From CAZIWW01 sp964543275 (GTDB lineage: Bacteria > Patescibacteriota > Minisyncoccia > Moranbacterales > UBA11712), in the NCBI GenBank assembly GCA_964543275.1, contig CAZIWW010000005.1, positions 1-36,989 of the forward strand: 36,989 bases of DNA, given 5' to 3'. Under the pieces are notes generated by a model that was not told where the DNA came from, searched no databases, and saw only the letters and a list, made by a program, of their open reading frames with translations. Both the position numbers and the translations under genes were made by a program. Shown one piece after another: positions 8,432 to 16,067 of this stretch (position 1 is the first letter of the stretch; every line of letters begins with the position of its first letter).

Positions 8432-9389
8432 TCTTGCTAAAAAAATTCAAGAAAATATTTTCCATCATCGGCTTTTCCGACGCGGAGCGAAAATCGTCAT
8501 CGGCGTCTCCGGAGGACCGGATTCAGTTTGCGCTTTGGACATACTTAATCGCCTAAAGAAAAAATATAATCTGTCTTTAATTGTCGTTCACATTAACTAC
8601 GGTTTGCGAGGCAAAGATTCTAAAAGAGACGAAGAATTAGCCAGGCAGTTGGCCAATAAATATTCCTTGAAAATTAAAGTTCTCAAAAAAACCCAGAAAT
8701 CCAAAAACCTCCAGGCCCAGCCTAACCTAGAAGAGAGACTTAGAAAAATCCGCTACGACTTTTTCGAGAAGGTAAGAAAGAAAAATAATTTTGACTTTAT
8801 CGCAGTTGGTCATAACTTCAACGACCAAGCCGAAACCGTGATGATGAGAATTCTGCGCGGGACTGGACTGCGAGGTTTGGGAGCTATAAAATTTAAGAAC
8901 GAGAAAATTATCAGGCCGTTGCTTAATGTAAAGCGAAGCGAGATAATCGCCCATCTTAGGCAAAACAAGATCCCGTACCGCATTGACAAAACCAATCTGG
9001 GAACAGATTTCACTCGCAACCAAATTCGAAACAGACTCTTTCCTTACTTAGAAAAAAATTTTAACCCCAAAATACAGGAATTGCTATGCAGCCTTTCTCA
9101 ATCCGCAAGCAACGACTACGATTTCATTCAACAATTCTCCCGGGAGTGGCTGAACTGCCAAAAAGAACTCAAAATTTCAGAGCTCCGTCAGCTCCATCCG
9201 TCCATTCTGCGGGAAGTCCTGCGACTAAAAATAGAAAAAACTCTTTCACATCTTCGCGAAATTGAATCCGCCCACCTCAACGAAATTATTAAAATTATCG
9301 AGAGTAATAAAAGCAAGGACCAGAAATTCATCTTTAAAGGTTTGAAAGTTGAGAGAAAAGGTGATAGATTGGTTATAGGGAAAATGTAA
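8418..9389 (+). CDS. tilS: tRNA(Ile)-lysidine synthase, compact form
   Basis: A PP-loop ATPase that converts C34 of the CAU tRNA(Ile2) to lysidine so that it reads AUA. The signature SGGPDS is at residues 31-36, followed by VVHINYGLRGKDSKRDEELARQLA and the conserved GHNFNDQAETVMMRILRGTGLRGL. A second conserved block is IRPLLNVKRSEI...TDFTRNQIRNRLFPYLE. I chose ATG 8418, which overlaps the gmk stop by 14 bp, rather than a GTG 24 nt upstream, because MPLNNLAKKIQENI reads like the family start. At 323 residues it lacks most of the C-terminal domains of the ~430-residue E. coli enzyme and resembles the short Aquifex-type form. A CAU tRNA that could be its substrate lies at 12642-12714. Confidence 0.93.
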   Translation: MPLNNLAKKIQENIFHHRLFRRGAKIVIGVSGGPDSVCALDILNRLKKKYNLSLIVVHINYGLRGKDSKRDEELARQLANKYSLKIKVLKKTQKSKNLQAQPNLEERLRKIRYDFFEKVRKKNNFDFIAVGHNFNDQAETVMMRILRGTGLRGLGAIKFKNEKIIRPLLNVKRSEIIAHLRQNKIPYRIDKTNLGTDFTRNQIRNRLFPYLEKNFNPKIQELLCSLSQSASNDYDFIQQFSREWLNCQKELKISELRQLHPSILREVLRLKIEKTLSHLREIESAHLNEIIKIIESNKSKDQKFIFKGLKVERKGDRLVIGKM

Positions 9390-9393
9390 TATT

Positions 9394-11292
9394 ATGCGAA
9401 ATTTTATTAAAAATCTAATTATAATTTTATTGGTCTTCTTCGCCATCTCCGGCATTGTAATGGTCTATAACACTCCCATTAAGAAGGTTAAGGAAGTAAC
9501 TTTGAGCACGTTAGCCAGTCAAATCAACGAAGAGAAGGTCAAAGAAATCCAAGTTGAAGGAGATAAACTGGATATTACTCTCAAAAATGACGTCAAAGAA
9601 AAGTCCCGCAAGGAAGCCGAAGCTTCGCTTTCTGAATCGCTCAAGAATTACGGTGTGGACTCGGAGAAACTGCGAGCGGTTAATGTAACTATCAAAGATG
9701 TGGCCACCTCCGCTTTTTGGATAAACACCATCATTCCTTTTCTGCTCCCGTTTTTAATCATCGGAGGATTCATTTGGTTTATGATGCGTCAAGCTCAACG
9801 CGGAAGCAACCAAGCCCTCTCTTTCGGGCTTTCCCGAGCCAGACTCATCTCTCCTCAAAAGAATAAAAAGAAAAAAATTACCTTTGCCGATGTGGCCGGC
9901 TCCGAAGAAGCCAAGGAAGAATTGAAAGAAATTGTCGAATTTTTAAAGCATCCCAAGAAATTTTTGGATTTGGGCGCCAGAATTCCAAAGGGTGTTTTGC
10001 TTCTCGGGCCTCCGGGAACCGGAAAAACCTTAATCGCCAAAGCGGTGGCCGGAGAAGCTAAGGTCCCCTTCTTTAGCATTTCCGGATCGGAGTTTGTGGA
10101 AATGTTCGTTGGAGTAGGCGCCAGCCGGGTGCGCGACCTTTTCCGTCAAGCCAAGAAAAACGCTCCCGCTATCGTTTTTATCGACGAAATCGACGCCGTG
10201 GGCCGCCACCGAGGAGCCGGGCTTGGAGGAGGACACGACGAGCGCGAACAAACTCTTAATCAGATTCTTGTTGAAATGGACGGCTTCGAAACCGACACCA
10301 ATGTGATTGTCATTGCCGCCACTAACCGACCGGATGTTTTAGATCCAGCCTTGCTCCGGCCAGGGAGATTTGATAGACGAGTGGTTATGGATTTGCCTGA
10401 CATTCGCGAGCGAGAGGCAATTTTAAAAATCCACTTAAAGAACAAACCTCTTGACAAAACAGTTGATCTAAAAAGAATCGCTTCTAGAACTCCCGGCTTT
10501 TCCGGAGCCGACCTCTCCAACTTAGTCAATGAGGCCGCCATTCTAACCGCCCGCGAGGGCAAAAAAATAATCGGCGCGGATGAACTTAACTCCTCCATTG
10601 AAAAAGTTATCCTTGGGCCCGAGCGAAAAAGCAAAGTTTTAAACCCTAAAGAAAAAGAAATAACCGCTTACCACGAAGCCGGCCACGCTCTGGTCGGAGC
10701 CAGCCTTAAAAACGCCGATCCGATTCAAAAAGTTTCTATTATTTCTCGCGGACAAGCCGCCGGATACACCTTAAGCGCTCCTCAAGAAGATAAAAGGCTT
10801 TATAGTCGGGCGTACTTCATTGACGAACTAGCCGTTTTGCTGGGAGGATACGCCAGTGAAAAAATTACCTTTGGCGATATAACAACCGGCGCCTCTAACG
10901 ATCTGGAAAAAGCCACCAGCATCGCTCGCAAGTTAGTCACACGCTACGGCATGAGCAAGCTTGGTCCCAGAACTTTCGGCAGAAAAGAGGAATTGGTCTT
11001 TCTTGGAAAAGAGCTAAGTGAAGAAAAAAATTATTCAGAGACTACCGCCAACGAAATTGACAAAGAGGTTTCAAATTTTATTAAAGAAGCTTATCAAACC
11101 GCCGAAAAAATTCTCATTGAAAAAAGAACATTTCTGAAAAAAATAGCTAAAGCTCTTTTAGAGAAAGAAACTATTGAGCTGGAGGAATTTAACGCTCTTA
11201 TCGGCAAAACGGAGACAAAAGAAAAGGCCGAGAAGAAGCCCGCCGATGAGAAACAAGTTTCTAAAGAGACAGTTCTTAAAACTGTTGCTTAA
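9394..11292 (+). CDS. ftsH: ATP-dependent zinc metalloprotease FtsH
   Basis: A 632-residue membrane-anchored AAA+ protease that degrades misfolded membrane proteins and short-lived regulators. Two transmembrane helices (about 7-24 and 108-131) enclose a small external domain. The AAA module has Walker A GPPGTGKT (205-212), Walker B FIDEIDA (262-268) and the second region of homology ATNRPDVLDPALLRPGRFDR. The protease site is HEAGH (427-431), with the third zinc ligand Asp503 in ASNDLEKAT. Length and order are normal. The ATG is 4 nt after the tilS stop, so gmk, tilS and ftsH look like one operon, an arrangement reminiscent of the tilS-hpt-ftsH cluster of Firmicutes without hpt. The C-terminal tail is Lys/Glu rich (KTETKEKAEKKPADEK). 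Confidence 0.97.
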   Translation: MRNFIKNLIIILLVFFAISGIVMVYNTPIKKVKEVTLSTLASQINEEKVKEIQVEGDKLDITLKNDVKEKSRKEAEASLSESLKNYGVDSEKLRAVNVTIKDVATSAFWINTIIPFLLPFLIIGGFIWFMMRQAQRGSNQALSFGLSRARLISPQKNKKKKITFADVAGSEEAKEELKEIVEFLKHPKKFLDLGARIPKGVLLLGPPGTGKTLIAKAVAGEAKVPFFSISGSEFVEMFVGVGASRVRDLFRQAKKNAPAIVFIDEIDAVGRHRGAGLGGGHDEREQTLNQILVEMDGFETDTNVIVIAATNRPDVLDPALLRPGRFDRRVVMDLPDIREREAILKIHLKNKPLDKTVDLKRIASRTPGFSGADLSNLVNEAAILTAREGKKIIGADELNSSIEKVILGPERKSKVLNPKEKEITAYHEAGHALVGASLKNADPIQKVSIISRGQAAGYTLSAPQEDKRLYSRAYFIDELAVLLGGYASEKITFGDITTGASNDLEKATSIARKLVTRYGMSKLGPRTFGRKEELVFLGKELSEEKNYSETTANEIDKEVSNFIKEAYQTAEKILIEKRTFLKKIAKALLEKETIELEEFNALIGKTETKEKAEKKPADEKQVSKETVLKTVA

Positions 11293-11303
11293 AGAAAAAC
11301 GCA

Positions 11304-12281
11304 ATGGAACTCGCAAACCCAAACACAGACCAAGACAAGAAGAAATTTCCTTTCATTCCCATCTTCAAACAAGCTTGGGAAATTACCTGGCGCAATCGCT
11401 TCTTGTGGTGGTTTGGTTTCCTGATCGCCTTAGGATCGCCCTCCGGTGGTTTTAATTTCCCTGGAGGAGGCAATCCAGAAGATATAAACAAGGTATCCGA
11501 CTTCGCTCAATCTCATTTTAAGTTTCTATTAGGTTTGGGTTTGACAGCTTTGCTGGTTGGCATTCTGCTATTTTTTATTTCCATTATCGCCAAAGCCGGT
11601 CTTATAAAATCCGTCAGTCTTATCGCGCTTGGCCACCAAGAAGTTAATTTTAAAGTCGGCTGGAGAAAAGGGAAAAAATATTTGTGGAAGCTCTTTTGGC
11701 TAGCTTTTATTTTTTCCTTGGCTGTCGCAGTTATTTTGCTAGTCTTGGCCGTGCCCGTCATTTATCTTTTTATTATGAAATCATGGGTAAGCGCCGTGAT
11801 TATTGCTCTCTTGGCTATCGCTATTTTTATCCCCTTGATGTTCATAATTGCCATTACTAAAGTTTTCGCTGAATTTTACATAATTCTATCCGATTTAAAA
11901 ATTTCAGACTCTATCGAAGCCGCCTATAATCTTTTCCTAAAAAACTTATTTAATACTATTATCTTTAAACTTTTAATGTTTGCCGTCGGGATAGTCGCGG
12001 GAATTATTCTTCTGCCAGCGGCAATAATTTCATTCGCTATATTCATCCCGCTGGGGGTACTTCTCTACTCGCTAAACAAGATTGTGTTTTTTGTTTTCAT
12101 TTCCATAGTTGTTCTCGCTTTTTTGACTATTGTCTTTCTCATTAGCGCCGTTCTTACAACTTTTACCACAACCGCTTGGACGCTTTTCTTTCAAGAGATT
12201 GCGAAAATAAAAATAAATGACGAGATGTTAGTCAAAAAAGCCGACGAGGAAAAAGTTTTGCCATTGGCCGAGAAAGCTTAG
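11304..12281 (+). CDS. polytopic membrane protein of unknown function
   Basis: A 325-residue protein that begins with a polar segment containing FKQAWEITWRNRFLWWFGF, a motif common at the start of DUF7544/YciC-like membrane proteins in Patescibacteria. I count about six hydrophobic helices: near 33-43, 76-100, 128-155, 160-188, 215-245 and 255-290. The last 25 residues are charged (KKADEEKVLPLAEKA). No catalytic motif is visible. The gene starts 12 bp after the ftsH stop and is very likely co-transcribed with it, so it may be an FtsH partner or substrate, but this is only context. Confidence 0.7.
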   Translation: MELANPNTDQDKKKFPFIPIFKQAWEITWRNRFLWWFGFLIALGSPSGGFNFPGGGNPEDINKVSDFAQSHFKFLLGLGLTALLVGILLFFISIIAKAGLIKSVSLIALGHQEVNFKVGWRKGKKYLWKLFWLAFIFSLAVAVILLVLAVPVIYLFIMKSWVSAVIIALLAIAIFIPLMFIIAITKVFAEFYIILSDLKISDSIEAAYNLFLKNLFNTIIFKLLMFAVGIVAGIILLPAAIISFAIFIPLGVLLYSLNKIVFFVFISIVVLAFLTIVFLISAVLTTFTTTAWTLFFQEIAKIKINDEMLVKKADEEKVLPLAEKA

Positions 12282-12291
12282 ACAACTCTAA

Positions 12292-12320
12292 TTGACTAGA
12301 CAAATAAGTTTAGCTAAAAT
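12292..12320 (+). promoter_or_regulatory. sigma70-type promoter upstream of the tRNA pair
   Basis: TTGACT (12292-12297), exactly 17 bp, then TAAAAT (12315-12320). It directs transcription toward the two tRNAs, with about 315 nt in between. A second TTGACA starts at 12320 but has no matching -10. Confidence 0.5.
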
Positions 12321-12641
12321 TGACAAGTTGTACGAGTTCGCAGCAGTGGCAAGTTTAGAAAGCTTGCTAGTCATAGCCGGCCGCAAAAATGCATTACGCA
12401 TACATACTGTTAAACTAAAAGGCCTTAAGTTTTATATTCTACATAAGTACACAAGTAATTTAAACCAAGGCTAGCTCAGCGCAAAAGCGGGAGAGTTTTG
12501 TTGGCTAGACATAGACAACCCTTAAAACTTATTTACTTTACTACGAATGCTATTTGTCCGAAGCAGACTAGAAGGAATGAAAGAATATCGCAAAGCGACA
12601 AAAGGTAGGGGAGATTTAAGAAAAAAGCCGAAAAACATTCT
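12321..12641 (+). other. gene-free stretch before the tRNAs; possible long leader or small RNA
   Basis: A 60-codon open frame beginning with TTG covers 12292-12474, but its composition and lack of any family pattern argue against a gene. The rest has small hairpins (CGC-AAAA-GCG near 12480-12490) and a word CCTTAAAACTTATT that recurs before the ATG at 12826. No known RNA family signature (RNase P, tmRNA, SRP) was seen. Confidence 0.3.
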
Positions 12642-12714
12642 GGGACTGTAGCTCAGCGGTTAGAGCGACCGGCTCATAACCGGTTGGTCGTAGGTTCGAA
12701 TCCTACCAGTCCCA
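12642..12714 (+). tRNA. tRNA with CAU anticodon (Ile2 or elongator Met)
   Basis: A complete 73-nt cloverleaf: 7-bp acceptor GGGACTG/CAGTCCC, D stem GCTC/GAGC, anticodon stem ACCGG/CCGGT with loop CTCATAA (anticodon CAU), T stem GTAGG/CCTAC with TTCGAAT, and discriminator A. CCA is not encoded. It lacks the unpaired first base of initiator tRNA. The D arm (AGCGGTTA) and the variable region (TGGTC) look closer to tRNA(Ile2), the TilS substrate, than to elongator Met, but the two cannot be separated with certainty by eye. Confidence 0.95.
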
Positions 12715-12727
12715 CTCATATCCATTT

Positions 12728-12801
12728 GGGCGTATAGCTCAGTTGGTCAGAGCGTCTGCTCGACACGCAGAAGGTCTCCCGTTCAAGTCGGGATACGCCC
12801 A
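12728..12801 (+). tRNA. tRNA-Val (GAC)
   Basis: A complete 74-nt cloverleaf: acceptor GGGCGTA/TACGCCC, D stem GCTC/GAGC, anticodon stem TCTGC/GCAGA with loop TCGACAC, T stem TCCCG/CGGGA with TTCAAGT, and discriminator A. CCA is not encoded. The anticodon in the standard position is GAC (Val). The base before it, position 33, is C instead of the nearly universal U. It lies 13 bp after the CAU tRNA and is probably co-transcribed with it. Confidence 0.93.
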
Positions 12802-12825
12802 CGGCATAAATCCTTAAAACTTATT

Positions 12826-13116
12826 ATGTCCGGCAAAAAAGAAGAAAAACTTACAAAAAAAGAGGAAGAAAAGCTTCATGTTCAGCTTCTGGAAAAAACA
12901 GTCACCCTGATAGCTAGCGGGATGGGACTTGTAGCCGCGTTAGCCTGGAACGATGCCATCAAAAAGCTTTTCGTGCGAATTTTCGGGCCTCAATCCAGCG
13001 GTGATATGATGGCTATGTTTATCTACGCCGCTGTTATTACCACTGTGGTGGTGCTAGTAACTGTTCGGCTGACTAAAATAGTGGAGAGACTAAAAAGAAA
13101 AAGCGGAGAGAATTAA
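12826..13116 (+). CDS. DUF5654 family small membrane protein
   Basis: A 96-residue protein with a Lys/Glu-rich N-terminus (1-20), one hydrophobic segment near 27-45 containing the family hallmark GLVAALAWNDAIKKLF, a short loop, and a second transmembrane helix (about 62-80, MAMFIYAAVITTVVVLVTV) followed by a basic tail. This matches DUF5654, a family of unknown function common in Patescibacteria and some archaea. It begins 24 bp after the Val tRNA and may share its transcript. No catalytic residues are evident. Confidence 0.8.
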   Translation: MSGKKEEKLTKKEEEKLHVQLLEKTVTLIASGMGLVAALAWNDAIKKLFVRIFGPQSSGDMMAMFIYAAVITTVVVLVTVRLTKIVERLKRKSGEN

Positions 13117-13242
13117 TCTAAATTGCTCTAATTGACCCAAAAAAATCACAATACCCAACCCACAAATATTTAACCTAGGTTTAGTTCTTAAGTATTGGTG
13201 CTTTTCTTTAGAGCGCTAGATTAGATCAATTTAGAAATTTTC

Positions 13243-14157
13243 TCACCTCTTCCTTTTGCCGTGAAACGCCCGATGAATTTCCTTAAGCCGTTTATTGGTA
13301 ACATGGGTATAGATCTGGGTAGTGGTCACCGAAGAATGACCTAGTATTTCCTGAACGGAGCGAATGTCGGCTCCGTTTTGAATTAGATTAGTAGCGAAAG
13401 AGTGACGAAGAGTGTGCGGATGAACGTCCTTTACGATGCCGGCTTTTGCGGCGTAATGTTTTACGATTCTCTGGATAGTCCTTGGAGTGAGACGTAAATC
13501 TTGATTGCCCAGCTTCCTATTTTTAACACCCAACTTTGCAAAAAGCGCCGGATCAACATCCATTCTTTCATCTAAGTATTTCTTCAGAGCGTCTCTGGCA
13601 TTGTCAGAAATGAACACTAGCCTTAACTTAGATCCTTTGCCTCTGATACTGAATTCCTGTTTCTTTAAATTAATCTGGTCGCGATTTAAACCGGTGAGTT
13701 CTGAAACTCTCAAACCAGAGCTAAAAAGAAGCTCTAAGATAGCTCTGTCTCTTAACACCTTTAGACTGTTCCCTGAAGCCGCTTCAAAAATTTTTTCCAC
13801 TTCTTCGATCTCCAGAAATTCTACCTGCCGATCAACCGATTTACCCAGCTCCACCTTGTCAGCCGAGAGAGTTTTAATGTCTTTCTTAGCCAAAAACTTC
13901 AAAAAATTACGCAAGGCAATTATATGATAATTTTGGGTTACTTTCTTAAGCGGCCGTCCCTGGACATCCATCAGTCGATTCAAAAAGAGACGGTAGCGCC
14001 GCACCAAATCATCAGTTATTTCCCTCGGAGAACTTACTCTCGCCCAATCTAAAAACCTTTCCAGATAGTGATCGTAATTTTCAATCGTCTTCTGGGATCT
14101 ATCTCTCTCAATTTCTAAGTACTCCAAGTATTCGGTTTTAAGTTGCCGTAGATTCAT
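13243..14157 (-). CDS. xerD: XerC/XerD-like tyrosine recombinase
   Basis: A 304-residue site-specific recombinase with a SAM-like N-terminal DNA-binding domain (about 1-90) and a complete catalytic set: Arg150 (SGLRVSEL), Lys174 (RGKGSKL), HTLR with His248 and Arg251, LGH His274 and nucleophile Tyr283 (QIYTHV). It is the size of XerC/D and has the signature HPHTLRHSFATNLIQNGADIRSVQEILGHSS, so it most likely resolves chromosome dimers at dif. Only one Xer gene is in the window. I chose ATG 14157 because the longer open frame to 14223 would read through a 43-nt palindrome (14180-14222) that looks regulatory. The XerC/XerD subtype is not decidable here, so the symbol is tentative. Confidence 0.92.
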   Translation of the reverse strand: MNLRQLKTEYLEYLEIERDRSQKTIENYDHYLERFLDWARVSSPREITDDLVRRYRLFLNRLMDVQGRPLKKVTQNYHIIALRNFLKFLAKKDIKTLSADKVELGKSVDRQVEFLEIEEVEKIFEAASGNSLKVLRDRAILELLFSSGLRVSELTGLNRDQINLKKQEFSIRGKGSKLRLVFISDNARDALKKYLDERMDVDPALFAKLGVKNRKLGNQDLRLTPRTIQRIVKHYAAKAGIVKDVHPHTLRHSFATNLIQNGADIRSVQEILGHSSVTTTQIYTHVTNKRLKEIHRAFHGKRKR

Positions 14158-14179
14158 AATGTTTTGACATACATGCGTT

Positions 14180-14222
14180 TGACGACGTTGATTGAAAGCT
14201 CCGCTTGAAATCAATGTCGTCA
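14180..14222. promoter_or_regulatory. 43-nt near-palindrome at the 5' end of the Xer gene
   Basis: Two 20-bp arms (14180-14199 and 14203-14222) match in 17 of 20 positions around a 3-nt centre (TCC). The outer parts read TGACGAC and GTCGTCA, the inner parts AAGC and GCTT. It lies 23 bp upstream of the ATG at 14157 and just inside the transcript expected from the -10 at 14247-14252. It could be an operator, an mRNA hairpin or a recombination site; it lacks the TTATGTTAA-type arm of classical dif. Confidence 0.6.
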
Positions 14223-14246
14223 CAACGCTACTTGTACGACACTAAA

Positions 14247-14255
14247 AGTATAGCA
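14247..14255 (-). promoter_or_regulatory. extended -10 promoter element for the Xer gene
   Basis: On the minus strand TGC-TATACT, an extended -10 with no good -35 at 17 bp. Expected start is near 14240, about 80 nt before the ATG. Confidence 0.45.
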
Positions 14256-14421
14256 AATTTAATCAACTCCTGCATTACTTAACAAATGTAATCCGACGGA
14301 ATGTTTTCGCAGCATAGGCAACATATAAAAACTTTCTAAAAATTACGGCAAAATCAGAGCTGATATTTGGCTTACTTAAAGCAATTTTAAGACTAATCCA
14401 CAGTTTACTCCTCAACTTAAC

Positions 14422-14449
14422 TTGACATAAGAACAGCCTGTGATAACCT
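14422..14449 (+). promoter_or_regulatory. promoter for the LysM-CHAP hydrolase gene
   Basis: A perfect TTGACA (14422-14427), a 16-bp spacer and a poor TAACCT (14444-14449). The structured leader begins right after the expected start near 14457, which supports the call despite the weak -10. Confidence 0.4.
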
Positions 14450-14455
14450 AGTATC

Positions 14456-14698
14456 CGTAATAATTAGGGATTAGCAGAAACTTGAGAGGCAACGTTCCAA
14501 AGCGCTATCTATCGTTAAGCCGCTCTCTAATCCAACAGAAAGGGTAAACCTATTAGTAACAATTCACAGAAATTTCCCAAAGCTATTTGGGAGAAATTCA
14601 GAGTCTTACTAAAAAGGGATAACCTTAGAGGAACTTCCTCGAAAATCAATTCAATCCAATCAAGTATAGTCGCCTTTCTTAAAAGAAAGTCCATTGTG
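14456..14698 (+). ncRNA. structured 5' leader of the LysM-CHAP gene, candidate riboswitch or translational regulator
   Basis: The leader folds by eye into nested helices: GGATTAG (14468-14474) with CTAATCC (14527-14533), enclosing AGAG/CTCT (14485-14488 with 14523-14526) and AACG/CGTT (14491-14494 with 14513-14516). A second hairpin pairs CCCAAA (14576-14581) with TTTGGG (14586-14591), extended by AATTT/AAATT. GAGG (14628-14631) pairs with CCTC (14637-14640). The last stem, CTTTCT (14674-14679) with AGAAAG (14684-14689), would mask the purine-rich ribosome-binding site before ATG 14699. Two related motifs, AGGGTAAACCTATTAG and AGGGATAACCTTAGAG, and three CAGAAA boxes lie between the helices. 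The c-di-AMP (ydaO) riboswitch often precedes such hydrolases in other phyla, but I do not see its conserved blocks. Confidence 0.4.
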
Positions 14699-15808
14699 AT
14701 GAGACTTTTTTATTTGTCAAGAAAATATTCAGTAACTCTGGTCGTGACAGCCTGCGTTATTTTAGTGGCTTTCCTAAATTTTACCGCCGCCAAAGAAGCC
14801 AGTGGTTCTTTATTCGATTCATTAGCCTCCGATCAAAATAATAGCAATCCTCTTAAAAACAAAATTATCGCCCAAACAGCCAAGGAAAACAATCTAGCCA
14901 CCGCTCCATTAACCAGCGCCGCTTATCCCGTCGACGCCGAAGCTTTGCTGGAGGAAAATCATAAAGCTGAAACTGGTTACTTCCCAGAAGCATTATCTAC
15001 TTCTCAAAACCAAGTATTGCTGGCCTCTCTGGGACCAGTCCTGCCAATTAACCCAAAAAGCGGCAACCGAAGCGTGAGGAGCTATAATGTAAAAGAAGGC
15101 GAAACTATCAGCGCCATTGCCGCCGCCAATGGAGTAAGCACTAAAACCCTTCTTTGGGCCAATAATCTTTCCGAGGACGATATTATAAAGCCGGGAGATA
15201 AAATTTCCATTTTGCCCGTAACAGGAGTAAAGCACAAAGTCAGGAAAGGCGACAATGTCAAAACCATTGCTAAAAAATACAACGCGGACGCTGACAAAAT
15301 AATCGCTTACAACGACCTGCCAGCCAACGGAGATATTAAGGAAGGAGCCGAACTTATTATTCCAGATGGCTATATATCAACTCCAACTACTACTCCAGCC
15401 ACCACTCGTCTAGCTTCTGCCAGCCAAAGACAGCATTCATACTCTCGTTCAGCTTCAGTTGAATCCTATGCGCCTTCGGGCAAACTAAGTAAACGAGCTG
15501 GAAGCGGCCATCGTTTTCCATATGGCTACTGCACATGGTATGTAGCTTCTAGAAAATATATTCCATGGGGAGGAAATGCCGGATCGTGGCTGGCTAACGC
15601 GCGAGCCAGCGGAAAACCCACCGGCAAAACCCCTAAGCCCGGCGCCATCATCGTTACCGGCGAGTCCCGCTGGGGCCATGTGGGAATTGTGGAAAAAGTC
15701 AGCGGCAACAAGGTGGTTATCTCGGAAATGAATTACAGCGGCTTTGGCAAAAAAAATACTCGAACGCTAAACGCTAAGAGTCGAGTGATAAAAGGATATA
15801 TTTACTAA
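14699..15808 (+). CDS. secreted peptidoglycan hydrolase, two LysM domains and a CHAP domain
   Basis: A protein of about 369 residues. An N-terminal signal or anchor helix (about 10-30) is followed by a variable linker, LysM 1 (about 128-173, YNVKEGETISAIAAANGVS...IKPGDKISIL), LysM 2 (about 178-223, HKVRKGDNVKTIAKKYNAD...IKEGAELIIP), a Ser/Thr-rich linker and a C-terminal CHAP domain. The CHAP catalytic residues are visible: Cys in PYGYCTWYVASR (about 278), His in WGHVGIVE (about 327) and Asn in SEMNY (about 345). LysM binds glycan, while CHAP cuts peptide stems as an amidase or endopeptidase outside the cell, probably for growth or daughter-cell separation. A GTG precedes the ATG directly; I use the ATG 9 nt after AAAGAAAG. 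A structured leader upstream and a strong terminator downstream make it a single-gene unit. Confidence 0.92.
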   Translation: MRLFYLSRKYSVTLVVTACVILVAFLNFTAAKEASGSLFDSLASDQNNSNPLKNKIIAQTAKENNLATAPLTSAAYPVDAEALLEENHKAETGYFPEALSTSQNQVLLASLGPVLPINPKSGNRSVRSYNVKEGETISAIAAANGVSTKTLLWANNLSEDDIIKPGDKISILPVTGVKHKVRKGDNVKTIAKKYNADADKIIAYNDLPANGDIKEGAELIIPDGYISTPTTTPATTRLASASQRQHSYSRSASVESYAPSGKLSKRAGSGHRFPYGYCTWYVASRKYIPWGGNAGSWLANARASGKPTGKTPKPGAIIVTGESRWGHVGIVEKVSGNKVVISEMNYSGFGKKNTRTLNAKSRVIKGYIY

Positions 15809-15860
15809 CATTACTAATAAAGCAAGGAAGAAGAAAGAGACTATGGCAGTTGACTAGATA

Positions 15861-15920
15861 TGGATAAACACCATGCGAGGCTTATCCAGCAGAATGGACT
15901 CCAAGACCATTCTTTTTTTT
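15861..15920 (+). terminator. intrinsic terminator after the LysM-CHAP gene, preceded by a second hairpin
   Basis: AGAATGG (15891-15897) pairs with CCATTCT (15907-15913), followed directly by a run of eight T (15913-15920). Just upstream, TGGATAA (15861-15867) pairs with TTATCCA (15882-15888). The remaining spacer to 16067 has no gene or clear structure. Confidence 0.8.
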
Positions 15921-16067
15921 GGGTTTAATACTCCAAGATACTGCCCTATCACGAAGCTTATAGCATGGCTGCTCGAGAATATCCCAGTCTACTAGAAGAT
16001 CCAGCTCGAAACGATAACGATCAGTCCTGAAAACTTGGGAATAACAAAACTAATAACCTAATTCCAA

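Noticed and set aside
12292..12474. 60-codon open frame starting with TTG between the membrane protein and the tRNAs
   Set aside because: It begins at the -35 of a good promoter, has no family pattern and no ribosome-binding site, and its codon use is unlike that of its neighbours.
14456..14698. Direct assignment of the LysM-CHAP leader to the c-di-AMP (ydaO) riboswitch
   Set aside because: The gene context fits, but the conserved blocks I remember for that family are not visible; a covariance search is needed before naming it.
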